DNA of 64,000 bases, from contig NZ_FPJW01000007.1 in NCBI RefSeq assembly GCF_900119735.1, positions 62,001 to 126,000 on the forward strand. The letters run 5' to 3'. This DNA is from Marinospirillum alkaliphilum DSM 21637. GTDB lineage: Bacteria; Pseudomonadota; Gammaproteobacteria; Pseudomonadales; Halomonadaceae. A model generated the notes under the pieces. That model saw only the letters and a list, made by a program, of their open reading frames with translations, did no database searches and had not been told where the DNA came from. Both the position numbers and the translations under genes were made by a program. The number at the start of each line of letters is the position of its first letter. Positions within the stretch are counted from its first letter, which is position 1. Below are positions 1-7,990 of this stretch, one piece after another.

Positions 1-560
1 AGCAAATCCTGCAGTTCCAGCACACTCAAATTAGCTGTTAAAGCTGCACATAACAGGGATACCGGCTCCTCTACCTGCTGCATGCGCTGCACCACTACGG
101 CCAGCAATACGGCTGAACGCAGTGATTGCATTAAGCTGACAGACTGCCGGGCTACCGGCCAATGTGCAGCACCCAGCAGTGCATCAGGCATGCGTGCCGC
201 CAATAACAACAGGCGCTCAGCCATGTCACGGATGCCACGCGGCAAACCACCGGGTTTGCGGCCTTCATTCAGGGTGTGGTGCAATTTCAGCAGTTGCTGG
301 TAAAAACCCTCCAGCTCCAGAAAAGGGTTTAAATCACTGGTATAACGCTGGCTCTGAACTTCGGTGGTATCACCACCGCGGTTGATGCGTTTTTCATCAG
401 GGTCCAGATAACCCTGCATCAGCAGGGAAGCCACCTGCTGCTCATGTTCAACCTCAGCACCACGCGCCAACAGCAGCACCCGGCTGTGGGTATAAACATT
501 AAAGGGTGCCTTGTCTCCGACAATCAGTTCACCCTGCACCAGTTTTTTCAGCTTACCCAT
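1..560 (-). CDS. HD-GYP-like signalling protein, N-terminal part (runs off left edge)
   Basis: An open frame on the minus strand begins at ATG 558-560 and stays open to base 1, giving the first 186 residues of a longer protein. The N-terminus (LIVGDKAPFNVYTHSRVLLL, then a charged stretch) resembles the domain that precedes HD or HD-GYP phosphohydrolase domains in many gammaproteobacterial c-di-GMP proteins. The last residues seen (ALTANLSVLELQ) lie where an HD-GYP domain normally has its HDIG metal motif, but that motif is not present, so the visible part may be degenerate. A weak purine-rich site precedes the ATG. It diverges from the formate dehydrogenase operon. The catalytic region is outside the window, so the family call is tentative. 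Confidence 0.55.
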   Translation of the reverse strand, partial: MGKLKKLVQGELIVGDKAPFNVYTHSRVLLLARGAEVEHEQQVASLLMQGYLDPDEKRINRGGDTTEVQSQRYTSDLNPFLELEGFYQQLLKLHHTLNEGRKPGGLPRGIRDMAERLLLLAARMPDALLGAAHWPVARQSVSLMQSLRSAVLLAVVVQRMQQVEEPVSLLCAALTANLSVLELQDL

Positions 561-686
561 TCTGCAACGCCCTCACCGGCAACCCATCTGACAGCAGCTT
601 ACCCCATAACACACCAGGTCGCTGCATGACTCTGATGATCCAGCGTAGCCTGCATGCGACAAAAAGCCATGCCTCTCCAGAACACC

Positions 687-701
687 GGGTCAAAATGACC
701 C
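687..701. promoter_or_regulatory. Perfect palindrome GGGTCA-AAA-TGACCC, candidate activator site for the formate dehydrogenase operon
   Basis: Six-base arms are exact inverted copies around AAA. Its centre lies about 104 bp upstream of the start predicted from the -24/-12 element at 772-787, the usual distance for an enhancer-binding protein site. It could equally serve the divergent gene starting at 560. The regulator is unknown. Confidence 0.4.
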
Positions 702-771
702 ATCCACTCTTTTTCCATACCAGTCATACGGATTTCGGGCGGATTTTTCTTCCTCTTCCGCCTTCGATTTC

Positions 772-787
772 TGGCTCCCGGATTGCA
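772..787 (+). promoter_or_regulatory. Sigma-54 (RpoN) -24/-12 promoter candidate for fdhX-fdhA-fdhB-fdhC
   Basis: The sequence TGGCTCCCGGATTGCA matches the RpoN consensus TGGCACG-N4-TTGCW at 10 of 12 defined positions, including the essential GG and GC spaced by 10 bases. The -12 GC is about 50 bases before the fdhX start codon, leaving a normal leader. Formate metabolism genes under sigma-54 are known (E. coli fdhF), so the match is biologically sensible. Confidence 0.55.
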
Positions 788-835
788 AAAGAAAGAAGGT
801 TAAATGACAACTCAGAAGAAAGATGGGGATGAATC

Positions 836-1048
836 ATGCAAAACAATAACACCAGCGCAACGGTTCAGGCTGAACGCCGCCGTTTCCTGAAAGGCCTGGC
901 CAGTGCCTCGGCGGCTGCCGGTCTGGCTGCTGCTGCAGGCACCGCCATGGCCAGCAGCGAACCGGTTGAAACGCCTGTGATGGATGATCAGGTACAGGGT
1001 TACCGCGAATCCGATCACATCCGCGCTTATTACGCCAGTTGCCGCTGA
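836..1048 (+). CDS. fdhX: Formate dehydrogenase region Tat-signal protein (FdhX-type)
   Basis: A 70-residue protein with a twin-arginine signal: RRRFLKG near residues 14-20 followed by an alanine-rich hydrophobic stretch ending near AMA-SS, then a short polar tail containing DHIRAYYASCR. Small proteins of this kind lie immediately upstream of the catalytic subunit in many proteobacterial fdhA loci (for example in Shewanella), where they are described only as formate dehydrogenase region Tat targets; their role is not established. The start is supported by GGGGAT upstream. It is the first gene of the operon, with fdhA starting 26 bases after its stop. Confidence 0.85.
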   Translation: MQNNNTSATVQAERRRFLKGLASASAAAGLAAAAGTAMASSEPVETPVMDDQVQGYRESDHIRAYYASCR

Positions 1049-1074
1049 GCAGACCAGAACAAAGGGGAAACAAG

Positions 1075-3936
1075 ATGCGTTTAACCAGAAAAAAAACGGC
1101 TGCCGAAACCGAAGCAGCTCAGAGTGAAGGACTCGGCGTCTCGCGTCGCGGCTTTCTGAAAGGAACCGGTGTCGCTGCCGGTGGTCTGGCTGCCACCGGC
1201 CTGCTGGGTCAGGGCATGATTCGCAAGGCCGATGCACAGACAGCCAAATCCAGCGCTCCGGTGGAAGTGAAGCGCACCATCTGTACTCACTGCTCGGTAG
1301 GTTGTGGTGTTTATGCCCACGTGCAGGAAGGTGTCTGGACTTACCAGGAGGCCGCCTTTGACCACCCGATCAACAAGGGTGCCCACTGCGCCAAGGGTGC
1401 TGCACTGCGTTACCACGGTCACTCCACCCGTCGCCTGAAATACCCGATGAAGCTGGAAGGCGGCAAGTGGAAAAAACTCTCCTGGGAACAGGCCATCAAC
1501 GAAATCGGCGACAAGATGCTGCAGGTTCGCCAGGAATCCGGTCCTGATTCCATTTTCTGGCTGGGTTCTGCCAAGTTCAACAATGAACAGGCCTACATGT
1601 TCCGTAAAATGGGCTCCCTTTGGGGCACCAACAACGTGGAGCACCAGGCCCGTATCTGTCACTCCACCACAGTGGCCGGTGTAGCCAACACCTGGGGCTA
1701 CGGTGCAATGACCAACAGCTACAACGACATGCAGAACAGCAAGTCGATCCTGTTCATTGGTTCCAACGCCGCTGAAGCCCACCCGGTTTCCATGCAGCAC
1801 ACCCTGCTTGCCAAAGAGCGCAACAACTGCAAGGTGGTGGTGGTTGATCCGCGTTATACCCGTACTGCAGCCAAGGCTGATGAGTATGTACGCATTCGCT
1901 CCGGTTCTGACGTGGCCTTTATCTGGGGTCTGCTGTGGCACATTTTTGCCAACGGCTGGGAAGACAAGGAGTTCATCAAACAGCGTGTTTACGGCATGGA
2001 TGAAATCCGCCGTGAAGTGCAGCAATTCCCACCATCGGTCGTGGAAGACATCACCGGTGTGGGTGAAGCCCAGATGTATAAAGTGGCCAAGATGCTGGCC
2101 GACAACCGCCCCGGCTGTATTGTCTGGTGTATGGGTGGTACTCAGCACACCACCGGTAACAACAACACCCGCGCTTACTGCATTCTGGAGCTGGCACTGG
2201 GTAACGTGGGTAAATCCGGTGCCGGTGCCAACATCTACCGTGGTCACGACAACGTACAGGGTGCCACCGACTTTGGTGTACTGTCCGACTCGCTGCCCGG
2301 TTATTACGGTCTGGCCGAAGGTTCCTGGCGTCACTGGGCCGGTGTCTGGGGTCTGGATTACGAGTGGATTCAAAACCGTTTTGACCAGAACACCTACCGT
2401 GGTGGCAAACCCATGCACACCAGTGGTATCACTGTGTCTCGCTGGGTCGACGGGGTACTGGAAGACAAGGAAAAGATCTCCCAGAAAGACAACCTGCGTG
2501 TTGCCCTCTACTGGGGTCATGCAGTGAACTCCCAGACCCGTGGCCCGGAAATGCGCGAAGCCATGAAAAAGCTGGACATGATGGTGATTGTCGACCCCTA
2601 TCCGACGGTTGCCGCTGTCATGAACGACCGCACCGATGGTGTGTACCTGCTGCCGGCTTGTACCCAGTTTGAAACCTACGGCTCGGTGACTGCTTCCAAC
2701 CGCTCCATTCAATGGCGCGACAAGGTGATTGAGCCTCACTTTGAGTCCAAAACCGACCACGAGATCATGTATCTGCTGTCGAAAAAACTGGGCTACGAAA
2801 AAGAGCTGTTCAAGAACATCACCATCAATGGCAACGAGCCGCTGATTGAAGACATCGTGCGTGAATACAACCGTGGCATGTGGACCATCGGTTACACCGG
2901 TCAGAGCCCGGAGCGTCTGAAGTACCATCAGCAGAACTGGCATGCCTTTGACTTCACCAGCCTGCGTGCCGTTGGCACTGAAGCAGATGGTGATTTTTAC
3001 GGTCTGCCGTGGCCTTGCTGGGGTACGCCAGAAATGAAACACCCTGGCACCCACATCCTGTATGACACCAGCCTGGCCGTTAAGGACGGTGGCCTGGGCT
3101 TCCGTGCCAACTTCGGTGTGGAGCGTAACGGTGTCACCCTGCTGGCCGAAGGCTCCGCTCCGGTGGGTAACGAAATCGGTGACGGTCACCCGGAAATTTC
3201 TGCCAACCTGCTGAAACAGCTCGGCTGGTGGAATGATCTGACCGCCGAGGAAAAAGCAGCTGCTGAAGGCAAGGACTGGAAAACCGACCTCTCCGGTGGT
3301 ATCCAGCGTGTCTCCATCAAGCATGGTGTGGCGCCCTTTGGTAACGGCAAGGCCCGGACCATTGTGTGGACCTTCCCGGATGCCATTCCAAAACACCGCG
3401 AGCCGCTCTACACCACCCGTCGTGATCTGGTTGCCAAATACCCAACCTGGGATGACTTTGAAGCCCTGTACCGTCTGCCGACCCTCTACAAGTCGATTCA
3501 GCAGCGTGACACTTCAGCCGAATTCCCGATCATTCTGACCTCCGGTCGTCTGGTTGAGTATGAAGGTGGTGGTGATGAAACCCGCTCCAACCCCTGGCTG
3601 GCAGAACTGCAGCAGGACATGTTTGTGGAGATCAACCCCTTCAATGCCAACAGCCTGCGCATTCGTGATGGTCAGGATGTCTGGGTTTATGGGCCGGAAG
3701 GCGGCAAGGCCAGGGTCAAGGCACTGGTCACCAATCGGGTGGACCGCAACGTGGCCTTTATGCCTTTCCACTTTGGTGGTTTCTTCCAGGGCGAGAACCT
3801 GCGTAACCGCTATCCGGAAGGCAGTGCACCCTATGTATCCGGTGAAGCCGTGAATACCGTAACCACCTACGGTTACGACCCGGTCACCCTGATGCAGGAA
3901 ACCAAAACCACTGTCTGCCGTATTGAAGCAGCCTGA
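1075..3936 (+). CDS. fdhA: Formate dehydrogenase catalytic subunit alpha (molybdopterin, Tat-exported)
   Basis: This 953-residue molybdopterin oxidoreductase oxidises formate to CO2 in the periplasm and passes electrons to FdhB. The ATG at 1075 is preferred over upstream codons because AAAGGGGAAA precedes it and the Tat motif SRRGFLKG then falls at residues 23-30. A [4Fe-4S] site is formed by C70-x2-C73-x3-C77-x27-C105. At the Mo ligand position where E. coli FdnG has selenocysteine, this protein has Cys195 (in ARICHSTT), so no selenocysteine machinery is needed. The molybdopterin-binding and C-terminal dinucleotide-binding regions (TSGRLVEYEGGG, FHFGGFFQGENLR) are intact. It is followed 17 bases later by fdhB. 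Family assignment is firm; the length and neighbours fit the FDH3/FdhABC class rather than the 1015-residue FdnG. Confidence 0.95.
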   Translation: MRLTRKKTAAETEAAQSEGLGVSRRGFLKGTGVAAGGLAATGLLGQGMIRKADAQTAKSSAPVEVKRTICTHCSVGCGVYAHVQEGVWTYQEAAFDHPINKGAHCAKGAALRYHGHSTRRLKYPMKLEGGKWKKLSWEQAINEIGDKMLQVRQESGPDSIFWLGSAKFNNEQAYMFRKMGSLWGTNNVEHQARICHSTTVAGVANTWGYGAMTNSYNDMQNSKSILFIGSNAAEAHPVSMQHTLLAKERNNCKVVVVDPRYTRTAAKADEYVRIRSGSDVAFIWGLLWHIFANGWEDKEFIKQRVYGMDEIRREVQQFPPSVVEDITGVGEAQMYKVAKMLADNRPGCIVWCMGGTQHTTGNNNTRAYCILELALGNVGKSGAGANIYRGHDNVQGATDFGVLSDSLPGYYGLAEGSWRHWAGVWGLDYEWIQNRFDQNTYRGGKPMHTSGITVSRWVDGVLEDKEKISQKDNLRVALYWGHAVNSQTRGPEMREAMKKLDMMVIVDPYPTVAAVMNDRTDGVYLLPACTQFETYGSVTASNRSIQWRDKVIEPHFESKTDHEIMYLLSKKLGYEKELFKNITINGNEPLIEDIVREYNRGMWTIGYTGQSPERLKYHQQNWHAFDFTSLRAVGTEADGDFYGLPWPCWGTPEMKHPGTHILYDTSLAVKDGGLGFRANFGVERNGVTLLAEGSAPVGNEIGDGHPEISANLLKQLGWWNDLTAEEKAAAEGKDWKTDLSGGIQRVSIKHGVAPFGNGKARTIVWTFPDAIPKHREPLYTTRRDLVAKYPTWDDFEALYRLPTLYKSIQQRDTSAEFPIILTSGRLVEYEGGGDETRSNPWLAELQQDMFVEINPFNANSLRIRDGQDVWVYGPEGGKARVKALVTNRVDRNVAFMPFHFGGFFQGENLRNRYPEGSAPYVSGEAVNTVTTYGYDPVTLMQETKTTVCRIEAA

Positions 3937-3953
3937 TCCCTGAGGAGAACACC

Positions 3954-4592
3954 ATGGCTCGTATGAAATTTTTGTGTGACTCAGAGCGCTGCATCGACTG
4001 CAACGGTTGTGTCACGGCCTGTAAAAACGCCAACGAAACCGAATGGGGCATTCAGCGCCGCCGCGTGGTTACCCTGGATGACGGTGAAATCGGCAAGGAA
4101 GTTTCCATCTCCGTGGCCTGCATGCATTGTTCTGATGCACCCTGCATGGCCGTTTGCCCGACCAACTGTTTCTACCCCACTGAAGACGGTCTGATCCTGC
4201 ACAACAAGGACACCTGCATCGGTTGCGGTTACTGCCTCTACGCCTGCCCCTTCGGCGCTCCACAGTTCCCGAAACAGGGTGCCTTTGGTGCCCGCGGCAA
4301 GATGGACAAGTGCACCTTCTGTGCCGGTGGCCCGGAAGCCGATCCGGCACTGGAAGCCCAGAAGTACGGCGCCAACCGTCTGAAAGACGGCAAGTTGCCC
4401 CTCTGTGCCGAAATGTGCTCCACCAAGGCACTGCTGGCGGGTGATGCACAGGAAGTTTCAGACATCTTCCGTGAGCGGGTCGTTTACCGTGGTCACAGAA
4501 ATGGTGCCTGGGGTGCCACCCAGCAGGAACCCGGCCTGAGCGAGCTGGCTCGTCAGGCTGCCGAACTGGCCACTGATGCAGCGAGAAGCTAA
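3954..4592 (+). CDS. fdhB: Formate dehydrogenase iron-sulfur subunit beta (FDH3 type)
   Basis: A 212-residue ferredoxin-like electron-transfer subunit linking FdhA to the membrane cytochrome FdhC. Four [4Fe-4S] cluster motifs are visible: C13-x2-C16-x2-C19-x3-C23, C56-x2-C59-x4-C64-x3-C68, C88-x2-C91-x2-C94-x3-C98, and a fourth from C120/C123 plus the LPLCAEMC pair further on. Unlike E. coli FdnH it has no C-terminal membrane anchor, which is typical of the shorter FDH3 beta subunits. GAGGAG precedes the ATG. The gene is 17 bases after fdhA and 2 bases before fdhC, so the three are co-translated. Confidence 0.95.
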   Translation: MARMKFLCDSERCIDCNGCVTACKNANETEWGIQRRRVVTLDDGEIGKEVSISVACMHCSDAPCMAVCPTNCFYPTEDGLILHNKDTCIGCGYCLYACPFGAPQFPKQGAFGARGKMDKCTFCAGGPEADPALEAQKYGANRLKDGKLPLCAEMCSTKALLAGDAQEVSDIFRERVVYRGHRNGAWGATQQEPGLSELARQAAELATDAARS

Positions 4593-4594
4593 TC

Positions 4595-5659
4595 ATGAAA
4601 TACCGCAAGCGTAACCGCGGCTGGTTCAGCCTGGTTGCGCTGCTGCTGGCAGGCTGTTTATTCAGCTTGCCTTCAGTGGCCCAACCTCAGGGCGGCCCAC
4701 CCGCAGATGCCCGCAAGGAGCTGATGCAAACCTTGCCGGGTACCACATCCGACTACTGGCGGAATGTGCAGGGCGGCGTTACCGGTACCACCAGCTCCCG
4801 CAGCCCGGGTGCCGAAACGCTGATCATGGTTCAGGGTGAACAGTGGCGCAACTGGCGCAACCACTGGGTATCCCCCGGTGGCCTGATTGCGCTGGGTGGC
4901 AGTGCTGCCGGCATCCTGCTGTTCTGGCTGCTGGTCGGCCCGGTCAAGCTGGAGCATCCGCGCACCGGTCGCAAGATCGAGCGCTGGACCCGGATGGATC
5001 GCACCATTCACTGGTATGTGGCCAGCCTGTTCATCATCCTGGGTTTCACCGGGCTGATGCTCTTGTATGCCAAGTGGTTTCTGCAGCCGATCCTGCCCGG
5101 TGGAGTCTGGGCGGCCTTCATGACCGCAGCCAAGAACATCCACAACTACCTTGGGCCCCTGTTTGCACTGGGACTGCTGGCCATGATCCTGAAATGGATT
5201 CGCCACAATGCCTTTAACCGGGTGGACCTGAAGTGGTTTGCCAAGGGTGGCGGTATTGTCGGTAAAGGTCATCCCCAGGCTGGCTACCTGAATGGTGGTG
5301 AAAAGGTCTGGTTCTGGATTGTCACCTTTGTCGGCCTGACGGTGGTGATTTCCGGCTTGATTGCCGATTTCCCCAACTTCGGCCAGAGCCGTGAAACCAT
5401 GCAGATCACCCTGCTGGTGCATGGCATCGGCGCGCTGATTCTGATGGCTGCCTCTTTTGGCCACATCTACATCGGCACCGCCGGAACCGAGGGTGCTTTT
5501 GAAGGCATGAAAACCGGTTACGTGGATGAAAGCTGGGCCAAACAGCATCATGACCTCTGGTATCACGCTGTGAAGGATCAGGCCATCGACGAAGCCGAGC
5601 TGGAAGCCCGCAAAGCGGGTAACAGTCAGACAGCAGCCAATCCAACTCAGGCCTCCTGA
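4595..5659 (+). CDS. fdhC: Formate dehydrogenase cytochrome b556 subunit gamma
   Basis: A 354-residue integral membrane cytochrome b that anchors the complex and transfers electrons to quinone. It has an N-terminal signal-like segment (residues about 9-30), then about five hydrophobic helices from residue 90 onward. Candidate haem ligands are the histidines in TIHWYVASL, NIHNYLGPL and LLVHGIGAL, as in the FdnI/FdoI family; the protein is longer than E. coli FdnI (about 217 residues) because of the N-terminal extension typical of the FdhC class. It starts 2 bases after fdhB and is followed by a strong terminator at 5676, ending the operon. Confidence 0.93.
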   Translation: MKYRKRNRGWFSLVALLLAGCLFSLPSVAQPQGGPPADARKELMQTLPGTTSDYWRNVQGGVTGTTSSRSPGAETLIMVQGEQWRNWRNHWVSPGGLIALGGSAAGILLFWLLVGPVKLEHPRTGRKIERWTRMDRTIHWYVASLFIILGFTGLMLLYAKWFLQPILPGGVWAAFMTAAKNIHNYLGPLFALGLLAMILKWIRHNAFNRVDLKWFAKGGGIVGKGHPQAGYLNGGEKVWFWIVTFVGLTVVISGLIADFPNFGQSRETMQITLLVHGIGALILMAASFGHIYIGTAGTEGAFEGMKTGYVDESWAKQHHDLWYHAVKDQAIDEAELEARKAGNSQTAANPTQAS

Positions 5660-5675
5660 ACACTGCTGTTCCTCC

Positions 5676-5712
5676 AGGCTTCAGCCATTGATGAAATGGC
5701 TGAAGCCTTTTT
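5676..5712 (+). terminator. Rho-independent terminator of the formate dehydrogenase operon
   Basis: A perfect 14-bp stem (AGGCTTCAGCCATT at 5676-5689, complement at 5695-5708) with a 5-base loop is followed by TTTTT. It lies 17 bases after the fdhC stop codon. Confidence 0.9.
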
Positions 5713-5798
5713 ACTGGCTGTCATGGTCAGGCCTTTATGGCTATCATCCCGCAGATGGCTTTGCCTTTTCTTTTGATTGAGTACAGGAGTCCTGACTG

Positions 5799-6122
5799 AT
5801 GAAAGCCCTTGATCCCCAGATCCAGACTGAAATTGAAGCAGCAGCCTTCCGCCGCCTGCTGCAACACCTGGATAACAACAAAGACGTGCAGAACATCGAT
5901 CTGATGATTCTGGCGGACTTCTGCCGCAATTGCCTGGCCAAATGGCTGATGGCCGCCGCCGAAGATCAGGACGTGGAGCTCAACTACGATGAAGCCCGCG
6001 AAATGGTCTATGGCATGCCTTATGAAGAGTGGAAGGACTTGTATCAGCAACCGGCCACCGAAGCTCAGTTAAAGGCTTTTGCCGAGCGTGAAGCCGCCCG
6101 CAAGGCACGGGGTGATCACTGA
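5799..6122 (+). CDS. DUF1244 family protein
   Basis: A 107-residue acidic, soluble, helical protein with the conserved signature FCRNCLAKW and YGMPYEEWK of the DUF1244 family, whose function is unknown. The two cysteines of FCRNC may bind a metal, but this is inference. AGGAGT precedes the ATG. Its stop codon overlaps the start of moaB by one base, so it is co-translated with molybdenum cofactor genes; this association is worth noting because the family has no assigned role. Confidence 0.9.
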   Translation: MKALDPQIQTEIEAAAFRRLLQHLDNNKDVQNIDLMILADFCRNCLAKWLMAAAEDQDVELNYDEAREMVYGMPYEEWKDLYQQPATEAQLKAFAEREAARKARGDH

Positions 6123-6643
6123 TGGCACAGGACTTCATTCCGTTGCAGATTGCTGTACTGACCCTGTCCGACACCCGCACCCTGGCCGAAGACAAATCCG
6201 GTGACACCCTGATCAAGTTATTGCAGGAAGCCGGGCACCAACTGGCCGAGCGCCAGCTGATCCCGGATGATGTGTATCAGATGCGCGCCGTGGTCAGCCA
6301 GTGGATTGCTGATCCCGCCATTCAGGTGATCCTGACCACCGGCGGCACCGGTTTTACCGGTCGGGACTCCACCCCGGAAGCACTGCGCCCGCTGTTTGAT
6401 ACCGAAATTGAAGGTTTTGGTGAGCTGTTCCGTCAGGTGTCTTATGACGAAATCGGTTCATCCACCATCCAGTCTCGCTGCCTGGCCGGACTCGCTAATC
6501 GCACCGCCATCTTCTGCCTGCCCGGCTCCACCGGCGCCTGCAAAACCGGCTGGAACAACATCCTGCAGGAACAACTGGATGCCCGCCACAAACCCTGTAA
6601 CTTTGTTGGTATCCTGCTGCATGGCAAACAACTGCACAGCTGA
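6122..6643 (+). CDS. moaB: Molybdenum cofactor biosynthesis protein MoaB
   Basis: A 173-residue MoaB/MogA-family protein that binds molybdopterin and adenylylates it before metal insertion. The family signature TTGGTGFTGRDSTPEAL is present near residues 73-90, and CLPGSTGACKTGWNNIL near residues 135-151 matches the substrate-binding loop. Length agrees with E. coli MoaB (170). The start codon overlaps the stop of the DUF1244 gene (TGATG). The cofactor product is needed by FdhA encoded just upstream. Confidence 0.95.
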   Translation: MAQDFIPLQIAVLTLSDTRTLAEDKSGDTLIKLLQEAGHQLAERQLIPDDVYQMRAVVSQWIADPAIQVILTTGGTGFTGRDSTPEALRPLFDTEIEGFGELFRQVSYDEIGSSTIQSRCLAGLANRTAIFCLPGSTGACKTGWNNILQEQLDARHKPCNFVGILLHGKQLHS

Positions 6644-6664
6644 TTCACACTCAAGAGCCTCAAC

Positions 6665-7864
6665 ATGACCCAGACACCTGCCCTGATCCCCGTTGCCACT
6701 GCACTTGAACACATGCTGGAAACCCTGCACCCCTTGCAGGAAGTCGAGTGGTTGCCGCTGAGGCAGGTTGCCGGTCGGGTCACGGCGCAGTCCATCAACG
6801 CCACGGTGAATGTGCCACCGGCTGACAACTCCGGCATGGATGGTTATGCCCTGCATCACCGGGATGCCGGTCAGCCACTGCAGGTTTCACAGCGCATCAC
6901 CGCTGGCACTGCACCTCAGCCTTTGCAAGCGGGCACCTGTGCACGGATTTTCACCGGTGCGGAGATTCCGCCTGGAGCTGACTGTGTGGTGATGCAGGAA
7001 GTGGTCGAGATCAGTGCCGATGGCAAGGCAGTGATTCCGGCAGATATCCGTGCAGGGCAGAATGTTCGCCCTTGCGGGCAGGACATCAAAACCGGTGAAG
7101 AACTGCTGCCGGCAGGCACCCGGCTGGATTATCGGCACCTGGGGCTGCTGGCCAGCAGTGGTTTAAACAAGATTCTGGTATTCCGGCGTCCGAAAGTGGC
7201 ATTGCTGGCCACCGGTGATGAACTGGTGGAACCCGGCCAGCCGCTGTTGCCGGGGCAGATTTACAACTCCAATCGCCCATTGCTGACCGGCCTGCTGCAT
7301 GCGCTGGGCGCTGAAGTGCTGGATCTGGGACCGATTGCGGATACCCGCGCAGCAACCGAGCAGGCATTACGCCTGGCCGCTGAACAGGCAGACCTTATTT
7401 TATCCACAGGGGGTGTTTCGGTCGGCGAAGAGGATCACATCAAACCGGCGGTGGAAGCACTCGGGCAACTGAGGCTGTGGAAACTGGCCATGAAACCCGG
7501 TAAACCTGTGGCCTTCGGCCAGATCGGCAAGGCGGCCTTTCTGGGCTTGCCGGGTAATCCGGTGTCGGTGTTTGTCGGAGCCCAGGTGTTTTTACGCCCG
7601 CTGCTGGCTCGATTGGCCGGGCAAACTGCATCAGGAGCCCTGCCACTGGAGCAGGGAGTGGCCGGTTTCAGCGCCAGCACCCAGATCCGTCAGGAATACC
7701 TGCGAGTGCGTGCTGAACTGCATCAGGGCCAGTGGCAACTGCAGGCCTTCAGCAATCAGAACTCCGGTGTGCTCAGCTCAGTAGTCTGGGCCAATGCACT
7801 GGCCATTTTGCCACCGGGCAGCAACATCCAGCCCGGTGATCCAATAGCGTTCATGCGCTACTGA
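6665..7864 (+). CDS. moeA: Molybdopterin molybdenumtransferase MoeA
   Basis: A 399-residue enzyme that inserts molybdate into adenylylated molybdopterin to form Moco. Hallmarks are DNSGMDGYAL near residue 56, STGGVSVGEEDHIK near residue 245, MKPGKPVAFG and GLPGNPVSVFVG near residues 275-305, all in the order found in MoeA/gephyrin E domain proteins. It follows moaB by 21 bases. The gene ends at a repeat-like palindromic intergenic element shared with the convergent phosphoesterase gene. Confidence 0.96.
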   Translation: MTQTPALIPVATALEHMLETLHPLQEVEWLPLRQVAGRVTAQSINATVNVPPADNSGMDGYALHHRDAGQPLQVSQRITAGTAPQPLQAGTCARIFTGAEIPPGADCVVMQEVVEISADGKAVIPADIRAGQNVRPCGQDIKTGEELLPAGTRLDYRHLGLLASSGLNKILVFRRPKVALLATGDELVEPGQPLLPGQIYNSNRPLLTGLLHALGAEVLDLGPIADTRAATEQALRLAAEQADLILSTGGVSVGEEDHIKPAVEALGQLRLWKLAMKPGKPVAFGQIGKAAFLGLPGNPVSVFVGAQVFLRPLLARLAGQTASGALPLEQGVAGFSASTQIRQEYLRVRAELHQGQWQLQAFSNQNSGVLSSVVWANALAILPPGSNIQPGDPIAFMRY

Positions 7865-7990
7865 GAAACCTCAGAAGGTTAGGCAAGGCGAAATTGGCTG
7901 AAAAAGCGGAGTTTACACAGAGTAAATGAGCATTTTGAGGCCAATTTCAACACAGCATAAGCCAGCAAAGTAGTTAATCAGGGGTTTCTT
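7862..7990. repeat. Palindromic intergenic repeat-like element between moeA and a convergent gene
   Basis: Nested inverted repeats fill the convergent gap. AGAAACC-type outer arms lie near 7865 and 7983, GAAATTGGC at 7890-7898 pairs with GCCAATTTC at 7940-7948, and GTTTAC at 7911 pairs (one wobble) with GTAAAT at 7922. The core (GCGGAGTTTAC..GTAAATGAGC) resembles dispersed intergenic repeats I know from other gammaproteobacterial genomes; only one copy is seen here. It may act as a bidirectional transcription end. Confidence 0.5.

Noticed and set aside
1081-3396. Long open frame (771 codons) antisense to fdhA
   Set aside because: It is the antisense shadow of a strongly biased coding sequence. 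fdhA has all family motifs, and the shadow has low complexity and no recognisable domain.
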